From CAMNAO01 sp045605145 (GTDB taxonomy: Bacteria; Bacillota; Clostridia; Oscillospirales; Oscillospiraceae), in contig JAZUPH010000080.1 of assembly GCA_045605145.1 (NCBI GenBank), positions 1 through 64,000 of the forward strand: a stretch of 64,000 nt of DNA. Reading direction: 5' to 3'. A program made the position numbers and the translations under genes. The notes under the pieces were generated by a model. The model worked only from the letters and a program-made list of their open reading frames with translations, had not been told where the DNA came from and ran no database searches. Positions 16,964 to 26,235 of this stretch are shown here, piece after piece. How positions within the stretch are numbered: position 1 is the stretch's first letter; each line of letters starts with the position of its first letter.

Positions 16964-17831
16964 ATTCGCTGCCTCCCATCTCGTAAACGAAAATTTCCTC
17001 CAGTGTGAGGGGCACCGCCTCGGCATACACTGCGCCGCCGGCAATGGCGGCCGCCTCGGCAAGCTGTGCCTCACAGCGGACGATAAGTGTACTCAGCCGG
17101 CCGCTGTGCTGGGCGTGGAGCACCTCAATATTCTCGGGCAGAGCCGCCCCCTCGGGCAGCACCACCTGCAGTTTGACCACATTGTCCTGCAGCTCTTCAA
17201 GGCGGCGCTGGAGCACCATTTTGCCTTTGTGGATGATACCCACATGGCTGCACACATCCTCAAGCTCGCGCAGGTTATGGCTGCTGACCAGTACGGTCAT
17301 GTCCCCTTCAGTCATGTCGCCCATGATAAGGCTCCACACCTGGCGGCGCATTACCGGGTCAAGGCCGTCCACCGGCTCGTCAAGTATAAGAAGCTCTGGC
17401 CGGGCGGAAAGAGCAAGGCGGAAAGCCGCCTGCTTGCGCATTCCGCGGGACAGCGAGCGCAGAGGACGCCTGTCGTCAAAGTCAAAGGCCTCGCCCAGTT
17501 TTTTATAGCGATCCATGTCATAATTGGGGTAGATGCGGCTGTAAAAGTCCGACATCTGGCGCAGGCTGGCCTGTGGATAGAAATACGGCTCATCGGGAAT
17601 GAAGAAGAATTTGTTCTTCACCTCCACATTGTCCCAGACGGGCATAGCGGCCATCTCAATTTCGCCGCTGTCCGGCTGCCACGCGCCGACGATGCAGCGC
17701 AGGGCGGTGGTTTTGCCCGCTCCGTTGGGGCCAACGAGGCCGTAAACCGCGCCGCGGGGCACCGTCATATCAAGTCCGTCAAGGGCGCGAACCTCACCAA
17801 AGGTCTTGACGGCCTGCGTAACTTTAAGCAT
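16938..17831 (-). CDS. ABC transporter ATP-binding protein (YtrB/EcfA-like)
   Basis: The 297-residue ATPase has Walker A GLVGPNGAGKTTAL, signature LSRGMRKQAAF, Walker B ELLILDEPVDGLDP and the switch His in LVSSHNL. The signature LSRGM in place of LSGGQ is usual for the YtrB and BcrA-like group of exporters. The start at 17831 lies nine bases after AAGGAG and overlaps the gntR stop by 8 bases (ATGCTTAA). The last 75 residues are an extension with no motif I can name. Confidence 0.93.
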   Translation of the reverse strand: MLKVTQAVKTFGEVRALDGLDMTVPRGAVYGLVGPNGAGKTTALRCIVGAWQPDSGEIEMAAMPVWDNVEVKNKFFFIPDEPYFYPQASLRQMSDFYSRIYPNYDMDRYKKLGEAFDFDDRRPLRSLSRGMRKQAAFRLALSARPELLILDEPVDGLDPVMRRQVWSLIMGDMTEGDMTVLVSSHNLRELEDVCSHVGIIHKGKMVLQRRLEELQDNVVKLQVVLPEGAALPENIEVLHAQHSGRLSTLIVRCEAQLAEAAAIAGGAVYAEAVPLTLEEIFVYEMGGSEYAVKDILL

Positions 17832-18192
17832 CCTGCTCATCTCCTTTCGTGATGCGTGCTATGAGCGCCTGCCGGCTCTCCCCGGCGTCAATAAGCTCCG
17901 CCACCGCCTTGTCAAGGGCGGCGTACAGTGCGTCCAGCTTCAGCTGTGCCGTCTCGGGTACACCGGCGGCGAAAGAGCCCTTGCCCGGCGCGGAGAGTAT
18001 CCAGCCCTCCGCCTCAAGGGTGCGGTAGGCGCGCTGGATGGTGTTGGGGTTTATCGCCAGCGAGGTTGCCAGCTCCCTCACGCTGGGCAGCTTATCCCCC
18101 GGCTGCATGGCCCCGGTGCTTATCGCCCGGCGAAGCGAGGAACATATCTGTTCGTACAAGGGGCGCGAGTCGCGGAAATTCAGGGATATCAA
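17824..18192 (-). CDS. GntR-family (YtrA-type) transcriptional regulator
   Basis: The 122-residue protein is the short YtrA-type: a winged helix (DSRPLYEQICSSLRRAI, then LPSVRELATSLAINPNTIQRAYRTLEAEG) with only a small C-terminal dimerisation helix and no ligand domain. It is the first gene of the ABC operon. Start choice: AAGGAG abuts an ATG at 18201 with no spacing, but is nine bases before the TTG at 18192, so TTG is preferred and gives the usual MISLNFRDSRPLYEQ N-terminus. It probably binds the inverted repeat at 18230-18256. Confidence 0.85.
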   Translation of the reverse strand: MISLNFRDSRPLYEQICSSLRRAISTGAMQPGDKLPSVRELATSLAINPNTIQRAYRTLEAEGWILSAPGKGSFAAGVPETAQLKLDALYAALDKAVAELIDAGESRQALIARITKGDEQDA

Positions 18193-18229
18193 AGCGACCA
18201 TCTCCTTATCTGTGTGCTTTTGATCGTAT

Positions 18230-18256
18230 AACTGTATTAAGTGTGTTAGTACAGTT
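18230..18256. promoter_or_regulatory. Candidate YtrA-type operator
   Basis: AACTGTA and TACAGTT are perfect inverted arms separated by 13 bases. The site begins right after the -10 box of the gntR-ABC promoter, over the transcription start, where a repressor would block it. Confidence 0.7.
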
Positions 18257-18285
18257 AATATAACACTGGCTGTGAACTTTGTCAA
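18257..18285 (-). promoter_or_regulatory. Near-consensus promoter of the gntR-ABC operon
   Basis: TTGACA (18285-18280), 17 bases, and TATATT (18262-18257) lie on the minus strand about 65 bases before the regulator start. Confidence 0.88.
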
Positions 18286-18410
18286 CAGTGAATTTGAAAT
18301 ATGTTTTTTGGGTGCGCATTGCCGCGGCCGGGCAAAAACCGGTATGGCAATGACGGGTAAATTCGGTCACAAAGCCGCGGAGGACGCAAGCCGGGCAGGT
18401 ACCCCCACAC

Positions 18411-18439
18411 TTGACACATGGGGGTAAAAACTGTATTAT
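18411..18439 (+). promoter_or_regulatory. Promoter of glpK
   Basis: TTGACA (18411-18416), 17 bases, and TATTAT (18434-18439) lie 44 bases upstream of the glpK ATG. Confidence 0.88.
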
Positions 18440-18482
18440 GTAGGGTGAGATTTTGGGCGATTATGCCCCTTGGAGGGTCATT

Positions 18483-19967
18483 ATGAAGAAATACATTATT
18501 GCCCTCGACCAGGGCACCACAAGCAGCCGCACCATCATCTTTGACGAGGTGGGACAGACGGTTGCCATGGCGCAGAAAGAGTTTACCCAGTACTATCCCC
18601 GGGACGGCTGGGTCGAGCATGAGCCGGAGGAGATCTGGGCCAGCCAGTACGCCACCATGCGTGAAGCGATGGACATGGCGGGCGTCACAGGACGGGATAT
18701 CGTCGCCATCGGCATCACCAATCAGCGGGAGACCACGCTGGTATGGGATCGCGCCACCGGCGCACCGGTGTACAACGCCATCGTGTGGCAGTGCCGCCGT
18801 ACGGCGGGCATCGTCGACCGGCTGTGTGAGCTGGGGCTGAGCGATTACATAACCAAGACCACCGGCCTGGTGCCGGACGCCTACTTCTCCGGCACGAAGA
18901 TCCGCTGGATACTGGACAACGTGCCCGGCGCAATGGACAGCGCCAAGGCCGGAAAGCTGTGCTTCGGTACCGTTGACAGCTGGCTGATATGGAAGCTGAC
19001 CGGCGGCAGACGCCATGTCACCGATGTGACCAACGCCAGCCGAACCATGGTATACGATATTAAAAAGCTGTGCTGGGACAAGACCCTGCTTGACGCGCTG
19101 GCTATTCCCGCGGCGATGATGCCGGATGTACTCACCTCATCGGGTATTGCGGGCTATGCGGATATAGACGGCGCGAAGGTGCCTATCGCGGGCATTGCCG
19201 GCGACCAGCAGAGCGCACTGTTCGGTCAGTGCTGTTTTGAGGCGGGTGAGGCGAAATGCACCTACGGTACGGGCTGTTTCGCCCTGATGAACACGGGCAG
19301 CAACGCCATGGTCAGCAAAACCGGGCTTGTGACCACCATCGGCTACAGCCTTGACGGCAGCGTCAGCTACGCGCTGGAGGGCAGCGTGTTCGTGGGCGGT
19401 GCCGTGATACAGTGGCTACGGGATGAGCTGCGCTTCTTCTCCGACAGCCGGGACGCAGAGTATCTGGCATCCAAGGTGCCGGACACCGGCGGCGTATACC
19501 TGGTCCCCGCGTTTACGGGGCTGGGCGCACCCTATTGGGATATGTACGCCAGGGGCGCGATAGTGGGTCTTACCCGCGCAACAAAGCGGGAGCATATAAT
19601 CCGCGCCGCGCAGGAGTCAATCGCTTATCAGGTGGCTGACCTGATGGACGCGATGGCAAAGGACACCAGCTCGCTTTTAGCCTCGCTGAAGGTGGACGGC
19701 GGGGCGTCCCGAGACGCGTTTTTAATGCAGTTCCAGGCGGACATCATGGGGCTTTCCGTGGTGCGTCCCCGCAACCGGGAGACTACGGCGCTGGGCGCCT
19801 GCTACCTTGCCGGTCTTGGCACGGGCGTATGGGGCGGCCTTGATGAGCTGCGCAGCCTCAATCCCCCCGACCGCCGCTTTAACCCCATGATGGATATTGA
19901 GCGCCGCAATAAGCTGCGCCATGACTGGGGACGCGCCGTGGGGCGCAGCCTTGACTGGGCAAAGTGA
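18483..19967 (+). CDS. glpK: Glycerol kinase
   Basis: GlpK makes glycerol 3-phosphate from glycerol and ATP. The 494 residues begin [20 protein letters not shown], the FGGY-kinase phosphate loop, followed by [20 protein letters not shown] and [14 protein letters not shown], and near the C-terminus the [19 protein letters not shown] signature. Length is normal for GlpK. The ATG at 18483 sits behind GGAGGG. No glpF, glpD or glpP is next to it, so it is a single-gene unit with its own strong promoter; the product may feed phospholipid synthesis or glycerol use. Confidence 0.97.
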   Translation: MKKYIIALDQGTTSSRTIIFDEVGQTVAMAQKEFTQYYPRDGWVEHEPEEIWASQYATMREAMDMAGVTGRDIVAIGITNQRETTLVWDRATGAPVYNAIVWQCRRTAGIVDRLCELGLSDYITKTTGLVPDAYFSGTKIRWILDNVPGAMDSAKAGKLCFGTVDSWLIWKLTGGRRHVTDVTNASRTMVYDIKKLCWDKTLLDALAIPAAMMPDVLTSSGIAGYADIDGAKVPIAGIAGDQQSALFGQCCFEAGEAKCTYGTGCFALMNTGSNAMVSKTGLVTTIGYSLDGSVSYALEGSVFVGGAVIQWLRDELRFFSDSRDAEYLASKVPDTGGVYLVPAFTGLGAPYWDMYARGAIVGLTRATKREHIIRAAQESIAYQVADLMDAMAKDTSSLLASLKVDGGASRDAFLMQFQADIMGLSVVRPRNRETTALGACYLAGLGTGVWGGLDELRSLNPPDRRFNPMMDIERRNKLRHDWGRAVGRSLDWAK

Positions 19968-20032
19968 AACCGCCTGCGTATGCACGGTTGGTTTATTGAA
20001 CATAATACAATTCAGGATAGGAAGTAACGACT

Positions 20033-20878
20033 ATGAAAATTAAAATATCCAGTGACAGCACCTGCGACCTGCCAAAGGAATTGGTGGAGCAATACGACAT
20101 AGGCATAGTTGCACTGCACGTTGTAAAGGGCGATGATGTGCTTTCCGACGGCATTGACATCACTCCCGCCGACATTCTCGACTACATGGTCAGCGGTGCT
20201 GGCCTTTGCAGCACCAGCGCCGTGAGCATCGGTGAGTATGAGGACTACTTTGCCGAGTATCTCAAGAGCTATGACGCAGTCATCCATCTGAGCCTGAGCC
20301 ACAAGTTCTCCTCCTGCTATCAGAACGCAAAGCTGGCGGCAGCATCCTTCAAGAATGTGTATGTAGTGGACACGCTGAACCTGTCCACAGGCAGCGGGCA
20401 TCTGGTGCTGGACGCCGCCCTGCTGGCAAAGAGCGGGATGGATCCGGCAATGATCGCCGCCACCATCGCAGGCAAAACCGACAAGGTGGAGGCCAGCTTC
20501 GTTATCGACACCCTCAAATACCTGCACAAGGGCGGCCGCTGCTCCGCACTGGCGGCGCTGGGTGCGAACATTCTCAAGCTTAAGCCCTGCATCGAGGTGG
20601 TTGACGGCGCCATGGATGTGGGCAAGAAGTACCGCGGAAACGTGGACAAGTGCCTTTTGCAGTATGTTGAGGACAAGCTGAAGGGACGCAGCGACCTGGA
20701 TTTAAGGCGCATTTTCATCACCTGTACCGCCGACACTCCGCAGGAGGTTGTTGACAGCGTGAGGGAGAAGGTTATGAGCCTGCAGCCCTTTGAGACCGTG
20801 CTTGATTCGCGGGCTGGCTGCACCGTGACCAGCCACTGCGGCACAAGGACCCTTGGCATCCTCTATTTCAGAAAGTGA
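20033..20878 (+). CDS. DegV-family fatty-acid-binding protein
   Basis: The 281-residue soluble protein opens MKIKISSDSTCDLPKEL, the DegV lipid-binding signature, and continues with TSAVSIGEYEDYF, IHLSLSHKFSSCYQNA and FVIDTLKYLHKGGRCS. DegV proteins bind fatty acids; family members known as FakB present them to the FakA kinase. No fakA lies in this window. An AGGAAG site precedes the ATG, and the CPBP protease gene begins 10 bases after the stop, so the two are probably co-transcribed with obg. Confidence 0.9.
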   Translation: MKIKISSDSTCDLPKELVEQYDIGIVALHVVKGDDVLSDGIDITPADILDYMVSGAGLCSTSAVSIGEYEDYFAEYLKSYDAVIHLSLSHKFSSCYQNAKLAAASFKNVYVVDTLNLSTGSGHLVLDAALLAKSGMDPAMIAATIAGKTDKVEASFVIDTLKYLHKGGRCSALAALGANILKLKPCIEVVDGAMDVGKKYRGNVDKCLLQYVEDKLKGRSDLDLRRIFITCTADTPQEVVDSVREKVMSLQPFETVLDSRAGCTVTSHCGTRTLGILYFRK

Positions 20879-20888
20879 GAGCGGGATA

Positions 20889-21752
20889 ATGCAGCAGAAT
20901 GAACAGCGCGGAAAAACCAGATCGGGGCCGGGGCCGGGACTGTGCGGCGCGGCTTATGTCGCACTGTTTCTTGCCACGCAGTATGCGGCAACGGGGCTTC
21001 TGATGCTCGCCTTTCTGCTGGGCGGCAGCAGTGTTGAGGCCGCAATGCGCCGGGCCGATTCCCTGGCATCGGAAAGGGCACTGATCACGGCGATACTCAC
21101 CCTCGCCCTGCTGGCGGCATTGGCGGCGGCAAGGCAGCAGAATCCCGTCAGGGCGGCGCAGCTTGTGCCTATGAGGGGACTTCTTATCCCGATGTGCCTT
21201 GTTCTGGGTCTGGGGCTCAACCTTGCGGTATCCGGTGTTTTGAACACCGTTTCCCTGCCCGACTTTTTGATGGAGGGCTACGCCGAGAGAGTGGTCGCCT
21301 TTGACGATGACAATGTGCCGATGTACATTCTGGCCGTGGTACTGGCCGCTCCATTGACGGAGGAAGTTGTGTTCCGCCGCGGCGCCTACGGCAATTTCAA
21401 AAAAATCATGCCACCCATGGCGGCGGCACTTGTAAGCTCACTTATATTCGCGCTGATGCACGGTGCCTTGCTGTGGATGACCTACACCGTGCCGCTGGGG
21501 CTGGTGATGTGCCTTGTATATGAGCGCTGCGGCTCACTGTGGGGCAGTGTACTGCTGCACATCGGATTCAACGCAGGCAGCCTTATAGTAGTGAACCTGC
21601 CCTATTACACATGGGACTGGTCACTGTATACCATGATCGCTGTGGGCGCGGTGCTAAGTGCCTGCAGCCTGATACTGCTGATAAGATACACAAAAGGCCA
21701 CGGGGCAGCAGCACCCGGCGGTCAGGGCCAAATGCCCGAGATGGAGATTTGA
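20889..21752 (+). CDS. CPBP-family intramembrane metalloprotease
   Basis: The 287-residue protein has about seven membrane segments. Its C-terminal half contains the glutamate motif PLTEEVVFRRGAYG, the FALMH motif and the HIGFN motif, which together give the EExxxR, FxxxH, HxxxN signature of Abi/CAAX-like proteases. The extra N-terminus proposed by an upstream start lacks a ribosome-binding site, so the ATG at 20889 is chosen. Members cleave membrane proteins or peptides; the target here is unknown. It lies between degV and obg, with obg starting 4 bases after the stop. Confidence 0.85.
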   Translation: MQQNEQRGKTRSGPGPGLCGAAYVALFLATQYAATGLLMLAFLLGGSSVEAAMRRADSLASERALITAILTLALLAALAAARQQNPVRAAQLVPMRGLLIPMCLVLGLGLNLAVSGVLNTVSLPDFLMEGYAERVVAFDDDNVPMYILAVVLAAPLTEEVVFRRGAYGNFKKIMPPMAAALVSSLIFALMHGALLWMTYTVPLGLVMCLVYERCGSLWGSVLLHIGFNAGSLIVVNLPYYTWDWSLYTMIAVGAVLSACSLILLIRYTKGHGAAAPGGQGQMPEMEI

Positions 21753-21756
21753 CACA

Positions 21757-23028
21757 ATGTTTGTAGACAAGACCGGTATATATGTGAAGGCGGGCAACGG
21801 CGGCAACGGCGCAGTTGCCTTCCACCGTGAAAAATACATCACCTCCGGCGGCCCGGACGGCGGCGACGGAGGACGCGGCGGCAATGTAGTGCTGCAGGCG
21901 GATAAGAATATGTCCACGCTGATGGACTTCCGCTACAAGCGCAAGTTTACCGCCGGCAATGGCGGCGACGGCGGCGGAAAGAAATGCAGCGGCAAAAAGG
22001 GCGACGATGTCGTCATCAAGGTGCCGCTGGGCACCGTGGTCAGGGACAAGGAGACTAACGCCGTTATAAAAGACATTTCCGATGATGAGCCCTTCATCCT
22101 CGCCCGCGGCGGCAGCGGCGGCTGGGGCAATGCCCATTTCGCAACGCCCACCCGTCAGTCACCCCGCTTTGCAAAAAGCGGCAAGGCCGGTGAAGAGCGG
22201 GAGGTTATACTCGAGCTGAAGCTGTTGGCGGACGTGGGTCTGGTGGGTCTGCCCAACGCGGGTAAGAGCACGCTTTTAAGCGTGGTGTCCCGCGCCCACC
22301 CGAAAATCGCCAACTATCCATTCACCACCCTGTTCCCCAATCTGGGCGTTGTATACGCCGGCGAGGGCGTGTCCTTCGTGATGGCGGACATCCCCGGCCT
22401 TATTGAGGGTGCTTCCGAGGGTGCGGGGCTTGGCACCGACTTTCTGCGCCATGTGGACAGGTGCCGTCTGCTGATACACCTTGTTGATGCCAGCGGCATT
22501 GAGGGGCGCGACCCGGTGGATGATTTCAACGCCATCGACAATGAGCTGAAGAAATACGATCAGAACCTGGCCGAAAGGCCCAGAATCCTGGTGGCCTCCA
22601 AGTGCGACATTCTGCAGGATGAGGGCGCGGTGGATCAGCTGAGGGCCATCGCCCAGGAGAGGGGTTACCCCTTCCACGCCATATCCTCCGCCAGCCAGAG
22701 CGGTACAAAGGCACTTATCGACGCCATCGCCGCACAGCTTGCACATCTGCCGCCCATCGCGGTGTTTGAGCCGGAGTACATCCCGCCCGAGGATGTGGAG
22801 TCCAGCCCCGATGATCTGGAGATCAGCGTACGCCGCGGCGTGTGGTCCGTGGTGGGCGACTGGCTGGATCGGCTGGTGGCAAATGTCAACTTCACCGATT
22901 ACGAGTCGCGTATGTTCTTCGACCGCCGTCTGCGCTCCGCCGGCGTATACGACCGGCTGGAAGAGCTGGGCATACAGGACGGGGACACCATCGAGATTTG
23001 CGGCCTGAGATTTGAGTACAGGCGCTGA
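21757..23028 (+). CDS. obg: GTPase Obg/CgtA
   Basis: Obg is an essential GTPase for late 50S ribosomal assembly and stress signalling. The 423 residues comprise the glycine-rich Obg fold (1-158, with KAGNGGNGAVAFHREKY and GGPDGGDGGRGG), the G domain with GLPNAGKST at 164-172 and DIPGLIEGA, and a C-terminal OCT domain (about 345-423, ending IQDGDTIEICGLRFEYRR). It is the last gene of the degV-protease-obg unit and a strong terminator follows. No rpmA-rplU genes precede it, unlike the common order. Confidence 0.97.
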   Translation: MFVDKTGIYVKAGNGGNGAVAFHREKYITSGGPDGGDGGRGGNVVLQADKNMSTLMDFRYKRKFTAGNGGDGGGKKCSGKKGDDVVIKVPLGTVVRDKETNAVIKDISDDEPFILARGGSGGWGNAHFATPTRQSPRFAKSGKAGEEREVILELKLLADVGLVGLPNAGKSTLLSVVSRAHPKIANYPFTTLFPNLGVVYAGEGVSFVMADIPGLIEGASEGAGLGTDFLRHVDRCRLLIHLVDASGIEGRDPVDDFNAIDNELKKYDQNLAERPRILVASKCDILQDEGAVDQLRAIAQERGYPFHAISSASQSGTKALIDAIAAQLAHLPPIAVFEPEYIPPEDVESSPDDLEISVRRGVWSVVGDWLDRLVANVNFTDYESRMFFDRRLRSAGVYDRLEELGIQDGDTIEICGLRFEYRR

Positions 23029-23045
23029 CGCAGATTTGCTTACAG

Positions 23046-23079
23046 GCGGAGACTGCCAGACGCGGCGGTCTCCGCTTTT
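23046..23079 (+). terminator. Terminator after obg
   Basis: GCGGAGACTGCC pairs with GGCGGTCTCCGC (one mismatch) around AGACGC and is followed by TTTT. Confidence 0.85.
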
Positions 23080-23206
23080 GTCGCGTACATGCCGCCAATA
23101 TTCACCGATTATTAACACCTTTCGCATAATGGCAGGTGTATACTGTTATGCGGCTGTATAGTGGAAAATATTAGTATTATCAGACCCTCACGGTTAAGGA
23201 GATTCC

Positions 23207-26164
23207 ATGCTGACATTAAAGAACATTACAAAGGATTATGTCTTAGGCGACACAACGGTACACGCACTCAGGGGCGTGGATGTGAGCTTCAGGAAAAGTG
23301 AGTTTGTATCCATTCTGGGCCCCTCCGGCTGCGGCAAGACCACGCTGCTTAACATTATCGGCGGACTTGACCAGTACACAAGCGGTGACCTTCTGATAAA
23401 CGAGGTCAGCACAAAGCGTTACAAGTCCCGGGACTGGGACTCTTACCGCAACCACTCGGTGGGCTTTGTATTCCAGACCTATAACCTTATCCCCCACCAG
23501 AACGTGCTGAGCAATGTTGAGCTGGCGCTGACTCTGTCGGGCGTGTCGAAGAAGGAGCGGCGCCGCCGCGCCAAAGAAGCACTGGAGAAGGTGGGTCTGG
23601 GCGATCAGCTCAGAAAGCGTCCCTCACAGATGTCCGGCGGTCAGATGCAGCGCGTTGCCATCGCGCGCGCCCTGGTCAACGACCCCGACATTTTGCTGGC
23701 CGATGAGCCCACTGGCGCACTGGACACCGAGACCAGTGTGCAGATCATGGAGCTTTTGAAGGAAGTGGCTCAGGATCGCCTTGTCATCATGGTCACCCAC
23801 AATCCCGACCTGGCTGAGCAGTATTCAACCCGCATCGTGCATCTTCTGGACGGCAGGATCACAGGCGACTCCAACCCCTACACCCCCGACGAGAAGGAAA
23901 AGGCCGAGGCCCTGACCAAGGGTGAGCGTGACAGCAAGCTGAAAAAGCCCAACATGGGCGCCGGCACTGCCATGACCCTGTCGCTGAATAACCTCATGAC
24001 AAAGAAGGCGCGCACCATCCTCACCGCCTTCGCCGGCAGCATCGGCATCATCGGCATCGCGCTGGTACTGTCCCTGTCCAACGGCATACAGCTTTACATC
24101 GACCGGGTGCAGGAGGATACACTGTCCACCTACCCCCTTGAGATCACCTCGGAAACGGCAGATCTGACCAGCCTTATGAGTACCATGGCCGAGGCGCAAA
24201 GCGGCGAGATCCCACACGAGATGGACGCCGTCTACTCCAATGTTATGATGAGCGATATGGTGGACTCAATGCTCACCATGGAGACGCGCAGCAACGATCT
24301 GGGCGCATTCTCCGATTTTATCGAGTCGGAAGAAAGCGGTATGCGCAGCTATGCCAGCAGCATACAGTACATTTACAACACCACGCTGAATATCTACTCC
24401 TCCGACACAACTGACGGCGTGCAGCAGGTTAACCCCAGCACCGTGTTTGAATCCTTGACCGGTGCCTTCTACAACACCGACACCATGGGTGCTATGGCAA
24501 GTCTCAGGGGCTACACCAACACCGGCCTTGACACATGGGGCGAAATGCTTGACGATATGGAGCTTCTTATGGGGCAGTACGATGTTATAGCCGGTCAGTG
24601 GCCCCAGGCCTATAACGAGGTTGTGCTGATCGTGGATGAGCACAACGAGATCAACGACGTGTACCTCTACTCCCTGGGTATCAAGGATCCCGAGGACATG
24701 GATGCCCTGTTGGAGGGCGTGATAAAGGGCGAAACTCTTGAGGCCGAGATTGAGCGCTGGGAGTACAGTGAGCTGATCGGCATGACCTACAAGCTGGTGC
24801 TGCCCACCGACTATTACCGCTATAACGAGGATACCGGCGCATACGAAGATATGCGTGACAACGAGGCGTACATGAAGTACATCGTTGACAACGGCCTGAC
24901 CCTCACCGTGGTGGGCATCCTCCGCCCCAATGAGGACGCCGTTGCCACCGCACTTACCGGCGCCGTGGCATACCGCAGCGACCTGACCAGCTATGTCATC
25001 AACGCCATCGACAACAGCCAGATCGTCATAGACCAGCGGGCGGATGAGACGGTGGACGTTTTCACCAACCTGCCCTTTGACGACGGCACAGCCGAGAGCA
25101 TGACAGACGCCGACAAGGCAGAGGCCTTCCGCAGCCATGCGGAAACTTTGAGCCCGCTGGAGAAGGCGAACATCTACATCTCCACAGCCTCCCAGCCTAC
25201 GGAAGCCGACATGGCGGCACAGGTGCAGGCGATGATGGCCCAGATGGACAGGGCCACCATGGAGCAGTATCTGGCGGGTGCCATCAAAGAGCAGATGGGT
25301 ATGGATGACGCCACCATAGCAGGCTATCTGGCCGCGATGAGCGACAGTGATCTGACGGCATATCTTGAGCAGATGCTCACCGAGTATGTGAAGGCGGAGT
25401 ATGCCTCAGGTGTTCAGGCGCAGCTTAGCGCAATGAGCAGCGATGAGCTGGCGGCGATGTTCGATGCCGCCCTCCCCTACATGGACAATGCCACCCTTGC
25501 GGCGCTGTATGATGAGCATATGCCGCCCCAGTGGAGCGATTCGGACTTTGACCGGAACATGAGTATACTGGGCGTTGTGGATCTGAGAAAGCCCAGCGCA
25601 ATCCGCATCTACTCGGCCACCTTCGCAGACAAGGACGGGGTTGTTGCCATAATCGACGGCTATAACGAGGAAATGTCCGCCAGCGGACAGGACGAAAAGG
25701 TGATCAAATACACCGACTTCGTGGGTCTTTTAATGAGCAGCATCACCAACATCATAAATGTCATATCCTACGTTCTTATTGCCTTCGTGTCCATCTCGCT
25801 GGTGGTGTCGAGCATCATGATCGGCATCATCACCTACATCTCCGTGCTTGAGCGCACCAAAGAGATCGGCATACTGCGCGCAATGGGCGCATCCAAGCGC
25901 GACATCTCCCGCGTGTTCAACTGCGAGACCCTTATCGTGGGCTTCGTGGCGGGCTTCCTTGGCATTGCGGTGACCCTGCTGATCGATTGGCCGGCCAGCA
26001 TAATTGTGGAGAATCTCACGGGCGTGCCCAATATTGCGGTGCTGCCCCAGGTGGCGGGTCTGATTCTGGTGGGCATCAGCATGGTGCTGACCTTTATCGC
26101 AGGTCTTATCCCCTCCCGCCTTGCCGCCAAGAAGGATCCGGTGGAGGCACTGAGAACGGAATAA
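23207..26164 (+). CDS. MacB/FtsX-type ABC transporter, ATPase fused to permease
   Basis: The 985 residues join an ATPase (1-230; GPSGCGKTTLL, MSGGQMQRVAIARAL, ILLADEPTGALD) to an FtsX-like permease. One membrane helix lies near 262-285, a long extracytoplasmic domain runs to about 840, and three helices follow near 850-880, 905-930 and 940-970. The late segment ERTKEIGILRAMGASKRDIS is the FtsX coupling signature. The extracytoplasmic part includes an Ala/Met/Asp-rich helical stretch at about 660-780 (repeated patterns like MSDSDLTAYLEQML and MSSDELAAMFDAAL). Such proteins act as mechanotransmitters for lipoproteins or peptides. TTAAGGAG precedes the ATG and the gene is monocistronic. Confidence 0.92.
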   Translation: MLTLKNITKDYVLGDTTVHALRGVDVSFRKSEFVSILGPSGCGKTTLLNIIGGLDQYTSGDLLINEVSTKRYKSRDWDSYRNHSVGFVFQTYNLIPHQNVLSNVELALTLSGVSKKERRRRAKEALEKVGLGDQLRKRPSQMSGGQMQRVAIARALVNDPDILLADEPTGALDTETSVQIMELLKEVAQDRLVIMVTHNPDLAEQYSTRIVHLLDGRITGDSNPYTPDEKEKAEALTKGERDSKLKKPNMGAGTAMTLSLNNLMTKKARTILTAFAGSIGIIGIALVLSLSNGIQLYIDRVQEDTLSTYPLEITSETADLTSLMSTMAEAQSGEIPHEMDAVYSNVMMSDMVDSMLTMETRSNDLGAFSDFIESEESGMRSYASSIQYIYNTTLNIYSSDTTDGVQQVNPSTVFESLTGAFYNTDTMGAMASLRGYTNTGLDTWGEMLDDMELLMGQYDVIAGQWPQAYNEVVLIVDEHNEINDVYLYSLGIKDPEDMDALLEGVIKGETLEAEIERWEYSELIGMTYKLVLPTDYYRYNEDTGAYEDMRDNEAYMKYIVDNGLTLTVVGILRPNEDAVATALTGAVAYRSDLTSYVINAIDNSQIVIDQRADETVDVFTNLPFDDGTAESMTDADKAEAFRSHAETLSPLEKANIYISTASQPTEADMAAQVQAMMAQMDRATMEQYLAGAIKEQMGMDDATIAGYLAAMSDSDLTAYLEQMLTEYVKAEYASGVQAQLSAMSSDELAAMFDAALPYMDNATLAALYDEHMPPQWSDSDFDRNMSILGVVDLRKPSAIRIYSATFADKDGVVAIIDGYNEEMSASGQDEKVIKYTDFVGLLMSSITNIINVISYVLIAFVSISLVVSSIMIGIITYISVLERTKEIGILRAMGASKRDISRVFNCETLIVGFVAGFLGIAVTLLIDWPASIIVENLTGVPNIAVLPQVAGLILVGISMVLTFIAGLIPSRLAAKKDPVEALRTE

Positions 26165-26185
26165 GGAAAATATCCGGACAAAGAA

Positions 26186-26218
26186 AAGAAAGGGCCGCCC
26201 TCGGGCAGCCCGTTCTTT
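26186..26218. terminator. Bidirectional terminator between convergent genes
   Basis: AAGAAAGGGC pairs with GCCCGTTCTT (one mismatch), and GCCC with GGGC forms the inner stem. It lies between the ABC fusion and the carboxylesterase, which converge here, and A/T-rich runs flank both sides. Confidence 0.7.
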
Positions 26219-26235
26219 ATGTATATTTACATTAA

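Noticed and set aside
19968..20032. Possible promoter before degV
   Set aside because: TACAAT and TTGGTT are present but only 12 bases apart; readthrough from glpK is as likely.
23100..23206. Possible promoter before the ABC fusion
   Set aside because: Several A/T-rich hexamers occur, but no pair combines a fair -35 and -10 at proper spacing, so none is listed.
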